A stretch of 64,000 bases of DNA from Ifrita kowaldi (lineage: Eukaryota; Chordata; Aves; Passeriformes; Cinclosomatidae): positions 248,001-312,000 of the forward strand of contig VZRS01001505.1 in NCBI GenBank assembly GCA_013398055.1, read 5' to 3'. Position 1 is the first letter of the stretch. Each line of letters begins with the position of its first letter. Made by a program: the position numbers and the translations under genes. Shown here one piece after another: positions 59,431-64,000 of this stretch. The notes under the pieces were generated by a model. That model was not told the origin of the DNA. It did not search any database and worked only from the letters and a program-made list of their open reading frames with translations.

Positions 59431-62067
59431 TTTTCCAGGAACATCCCACTAGATGCTTTCCAAGTGAGCACCATGCAGCTGAGAGTAGGTGGATTTGAAA
59501 TTGCACAAAATCAATAAAAATCCAGCTTTCCCTTTCACAGGAAGTCGACTGTTAAAACAGTAATGTACTTGTCCATAGTATGTAAAACAGAAAGGCCACA
59601 CAGAGGTTGGGTGTTGGGTTACTGCTCAGTGTGTCTCAGTAACACGGTCCAGACATTCTGAACATCTTCCCTACCCCACCCTGGAACCTTCAAGTGCCAA
59701 ATAGTCCAAGCCTTTTAAGAAAATTAACAGGAATAACCTCTGATAAAAGGCAGAAACCAACCACGTTTTCTAAAAGAACAAACAATCCCATTTACTCCGT
59801 TAACCTTGTAGAGAACTTCTTAATACCACATTTTGTCACCCTATCCTTCATTCCCAAGGCTCAGATACATGGGAAACAGAGGCAATCAGTAACAAGGAGC
59901 ATCACTGATGGTGCTCTGATTCATGAGAAAAGAAAGAGGCAGGGAGGATATCAGCATGAAACTAATCAGATTCTGCTGGGTTTAGATGTCTTTATTTATT
60001 ATAATATTATAGACTTATTACAGCCTGCTTTATTTTTTCACGTGATTTGTTCTTCAAAGTTATGAGTGGAAAGAGACCTGAATAAAAGCCCCTGATTCAC
60101 ATGACCTTTACATGCATCCACATTCAGACCAACAACATAACAAGCACAATCCAAGGTCTTGAATAGCTGCTGCATGAGGCATGATTCAATAGAGAAGGAC
60201 TTCTCAAATTAGAAGATATGACTAAGATGAGATGTGACAGAGATCAGTGGGATCCTGGCCACAATGAGTAGGATGAGTTTTTTACTCTCCTTTCCAGCAC
60301 ATCCTGGGAAACGGTGGAGAAAACAACAAAGAGCAGACAGAGAAGAAATGAAAGTAAACAACTCTTCCCACAGCACTTAGTGAAGCTAAAGAATTCCTTG
60401 CATGGATGCTGCAAAATGTATGTGGGTTCAAAAAATGATCAGCCAAATTCCTCAGAGAAAAAATCCTACTCCCTTAAATACAAAACAACACCTTAGTCTG
60501 ATGTGTGCTTGAGCCTTAAAATGCTGAAGGTCAAAAGAGTGACACTGGAAAAATGTCACCAGGTGTTTGCCCTGTTGCTGTAGTTTTTCTTTGCAGTGCC
60601 CTGTTGACCACCACCAGTGGCAGAGTTACCATGTTAGAGTGGCCTTTGGCACTACCCAGCACAACCAACCTGACATCATGTGAACCACCAGAGCAACAGC
60701 CCGTGTGTGTTCCCAGCCTGCAGCAAACCTGAGGTAATTTGGATTAATTTAACCCACCCAGAGGGAGGTTTAAGCTAGGCTGAATCGTCTCATGTTTGCC
60801 AGTGGCCGAAATACATTTGCACAAAGTTATCTCACAGGTAGTCACCAGGAGCCAAGGTTCTGCCGAGCCCTGTGGCAGGGACCACTGGCTGTGTGTTACA
60901 GGGTTCCCCTCAGCCCCACAGGACAAGACTTTTCTGTCTGAGCTTCCCACAGATCCCACCCAACTGACAATATTTCAGTCATAATCTGATCTTTGGGGTG
61001 CGCCTTCCAGCCAAGAGATCACAAAGATGTCCCAGCCAATGCTGAGAAGGTTCTGACTGGTTCATGTCTTGTCTACACCGCTGGTTTGGGAAGCAAAAAC
61101 TCTCCCATGGAGGTAAAAGCAGAAATCAAGTGAAGCAATTCAGTTTTGCCTCGTTGGCAGGGCAAACCAATCAGCTGTCAGGTTAATTTCCAGTTTAGTG
61201 TTTACAGATCCCAACTCAGACACCAAGTTCAGCAAGTCCAATCTCTGGTTTCAAGATGAATGCTCAGCATTGCTGCAGCTTCTCAAAGGCAAATTGCTAG
61301 CCTAGCCTTCCAGGTTTGCCACATGAGTAAACGTTCTTGCTTTTGAGGGATTAATCAGAACTTCAGGGCAGCTTTCTTTTTTACTCTGGTAACACTGAGG
61401 CAAGGAATCCATGCTGACGTCGATAGTCTCCCACAGGAATGCTGCTGTGGGAGCATCTGCAAGTGATTAATAACTAGAAAAGAGCAAGACAAAAAGGTTC
61501 CAGTTGGTGATGAGGCTCCAATGGATGCTTCTGGGGTGTCAAGAAGATATTCAGTCTTATCACTCTTTGCTTGCCTTTCCAGTACGCAGACATGAAGAAC
61601 TGCCTCCAAGCGTGAGTGGGAAAGATCAGCAACCCTGGGGAATGATAATGAAGTGACTGATCCTTCTGTACCAACAGCCGGGTCTGCAAGACCTTGTCTG
61701 TGAGTCGCATGGATATTCTTAATGGTAAGGGGAACCAGATGCTCATTAGTCAAAGATGTGGCTAATATTCAACCAACAGCATGCTGGTCTAGCTTTTAAC
61801 CTGTGGGTCTGACTGCCTGCAGAATGGCAGTGGGACCTTCCAGCAGGGCTGTGTGGGAGTCAGGGATTTCAGCACAGATGGATTTGTGCAAACTTCTGGT
61901 CAGATTACTTGACTCCTGGGTTCTGCAATTCAGGTTGGATCTGCACCTGGGGGCAACAGAGCAGTTCATCTGGCGAACATGGAATCAGGCTGACTTCCAC
62001 CAGAGGAGGTGGTGAGGGGTTGAAATAAAGCCGGCATTTAAAGCAATCAAAAACTTGAGTTTCTCAT
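59431..62067. other. Unique non-coding DNA
   Basis: The plus frame 59694-60065 (123 codons) and the minus frame 61355-61753 (132 codons) show no domain and no splice or promoter context. A CCACCAGAGGAGG word at 61998-62010 partly matches the CTCF core with at least one key mismatch. No repeat is recognised. Confidence 0.5.
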
Positions 62068-62160
62068 GGAGATGGATCCTCCAAGGCCTCTGCGAAGGGA
62101 ATTCCCATTGACTTCAACACACAAGGAGAGCTTAGAGGAGCAGACCCCTGAACCTGGGTC
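62068..62160. repeat. Degenerate palindromic amniote repeat (tentative)
   Basis: Contains GATGGATCCTCCAAGGCCTC (62071-62090), GCGAAGGGAATTCCCATTGA (62093-62112) with CTTCAA after it, and GAGGAGCAGACCCCTGAACC (62136-62155). These recall the GATCCTGCAAGG and CCCATTGACTTCAATGGG motifs of palindromic repeats in sauropsid genomes. Diverged; family unnamed. Confidence 0.4.
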
Positions 62161-64000
62161 AAAGTAATGAATGAAACCAAGTTCTGCTGCAAACGACATA
62201 AATCAGCCACATTCATTCCAAACCAGGCCCTGCAGCATGACCCTTAACCAACCTTTCAGTGAACCTGAGATATGGTTTTCAAATTTGTAATGAAACCTGA
62301 AACTAAGTGATTTTCACCTGGTTCTGGCTTTCACAGAAAACATTTCACAGCGAGCTTTATTCCCTAGGTGTGATCCCCTAATTTCTTTGTTAAATCCAAC
62401 CAGTTCTTTGAACTGACAGAACCAAAAAGCAACCTTGTGACAATTATCTGAAATGCATTAAAATTTGTATAAGTATATGAGCTCCAAGTGTATGTCTTCC
62501 ATGGAGTTCCCCAAGGAATTTTCAAGACATGTCATTTCAAAAACATGTACCTTAAAAAAAAAAATTAAAAGGATAACACTTATTCTAGACTTGCATGTAA
62601 AAGTTTCTGCAACCAACAGCACCTCTAAGTTATATCCTTGACCAGGGCACAGTAAGGGAAGAAAAATGTAGTACAGCCATCAATCACCTTGAAAGCTAAT
62701 CCCACTAGGACAGTGATTGTCTGCAGAAGGCCTTCCATATGAAACCCCAAATCTGGAGTAGGCTTTGTGCCATTAATGTGGGAAGCTCTGTTTTGGGCTG
62801 TCTGTCAGCAAAGATTCCCTAAATGTCCTTCCTGAAGAAGGACTGACAGGTCCTGTCCAGTTGAAGCCCATTATATCTCTGAAAAGAAGACAAAATGGAT
62901 CTGCATGACTTAATTTCCATCCCCCCACAAGTGTGTCATTAAACTCCTAAAAGAGTCAGGGGACAGAGCACTGAACCAACAAAAAACTCAACTGCAGCAG
63001 CAATACCGTGATTGAAAAGGGAGACAATAAAACCCGGCAAAATTTATCCATCCTAAGAATGGTGCAACTGACCACCAGACCCCACATTCAATGCCCCCAC
63101 AAGATTTCTAGTTCAGATGTGGCACACAGTGTCCTAGAGTACATCACTGAGTATTTAAACCAGGTCCTCGGGGGTTAATTCCTAACTACACAAAACATGC
63201 AGGTGCCCCATCATCCCTGCAGACATGGAGCAAGAGGGACTGTAGGGTATTGGGGAACTGGCTGGACAAAGTCAATGCATTGCTGCTCTTGCCCTCCACT
63301 AACAGATCAAGCCTTGATCGTAGAGCACAAGTGCGAAGGAGGAGACTCAGAAGCGTATAACTAAAAGCCCCTTTATAGTTCTGTTCACCTCAAAAACATC
63401 ACTGGGCAGAATCCCCTCTTTTATTGGAAATGAAACATGATGCTGGAGCCACATATGAGGACAGAGTCACCAGCAAGGGAGCTCATCCTTCGGACCCCAG
63501 CTGCATCGGCAGCCACCAAAAAGGAAAGATGCTCCAGCATTCCCAGGGCTCTGCACCCCGCTTGCTCTGCAAAGATTTGCTCGATAGACACGATCTGATC
63601 AACCACTCTTTGATCAGTGCATGTTTTCCTTCATGCTGGATTTCCAGACAGGTAGCATTGCCTCACGTTTGATAATACCCTTGTTATAAAGGACACAAAC
63701 CCATGATTTACTCTGCAAAAAGCGTAACGCTCACTGAAAATAGCCTAGGAAGGATATAGCGTCATACCTAACACTACATTAAGTGCAAACTGAGAACCTG
63801 ATATATTTTAGGAAAATTCAGCACACTCTAGACTAATCAACATTTTACAATATTATTGCACATGTTCATTTCACTTTGTACAAATAATCATTCCCTTCAC
63901 ATCTAATAAGTCTGCTTGACACATTTGTGGCCTTATAAAAACACCTTCAAGGGTCTTGTTTTGAGGCATCAATCATTTGTTTATACAAAGCTCAAAGACA
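62161..64000. other. Unique non-coding DNA
   Basis: No gene or repeat is recognised apart from an A-run near 62552-62562. The opposite-strand frames at 63421-63672 cover the same bases and are anonymous. The last 250 bases are AT-rich with several ATTA words. Confidence 0.5.

Noticed and set aside
61998..62010. CTCF-like core CCACCAGAGGAGG
   Set aside because: At least one mismatch at an important core position and no supporting context; such words are common by chance in 64 kb.

Overview
The window looks like vertebrate nuclear DNA, most likely from a bird. It has an AT-leaning composition, strong CpG depletion, many scattered in-frame stops on all six frames, and no operons or tightly packed genes. 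The best lineage marker is at about 1346-1404: the 3' end of a CR1 LINE, the dominant retroposon of birds and other sauropsids. Beyond this there are only a few old MIR/CORE-SINE fragments, some degenerate palindromic repeats and short microsatellites. That low density fits an avian genome and argues against a mammal. Two N tracts (6011-6035 and 11000) show it is draft assembly.

I could not identify a protein-coding gene, rRNA, tRNA, CRISPR array or intact mobile element. The open reading frames (mostly 60-130 codons, the longest about 245) are what chance gives in 64 kb. They have no recognisable domains and the longer ones lie in GC-rich or simple-sequence DNA. The simplest reading is intergenic DNA or the inside of a very large intron.

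Layout: 1-10770 is unique DNA with a CR1 end, a CpG-retaining patch (5107-5405) and a 25-N gap. 10771-11215 holds a 215-base exact duplication joined across one N, almost certainly an assembly error. 11216-23200 is unique AT-rich DNA with minor repeats. 23200-26120 is the most GC- and CpG-rich part, with a G-run tract and a CpG cluster. 26120-34060 is unique sequence with one old MIR (28895-29030). 34060-36550 contains a sharp CpG-retaining pocket in AT-rich DNA, a degenerate palindromic repeat and an AT-rich block with a TAAT palindrome. 36550-48000 is unique DNA with an AC microsatellite and a palindromic repeat (43087-43160). 48000-54060 holds a reverse MIR, a CpG-retaining element with a coding-like minus-strand frame (52170-52507) and a near full-length MIR (53745-54050). 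54060-64000 is AT-rich DNA with further candidate conserved blocks and one degenerate palindromic repeat.

No genes work together here that I can show. I found no evidence of a new biological system. The items most worth checking are the false duplication at 10771-11215, the CpG-retaining patches (candidate conserved or regulatory elements), the possible terminal exon at 52320-52507, and the long MIR copy. All repeat calls rest on remembered consensus patterns and none was verified by a database search.
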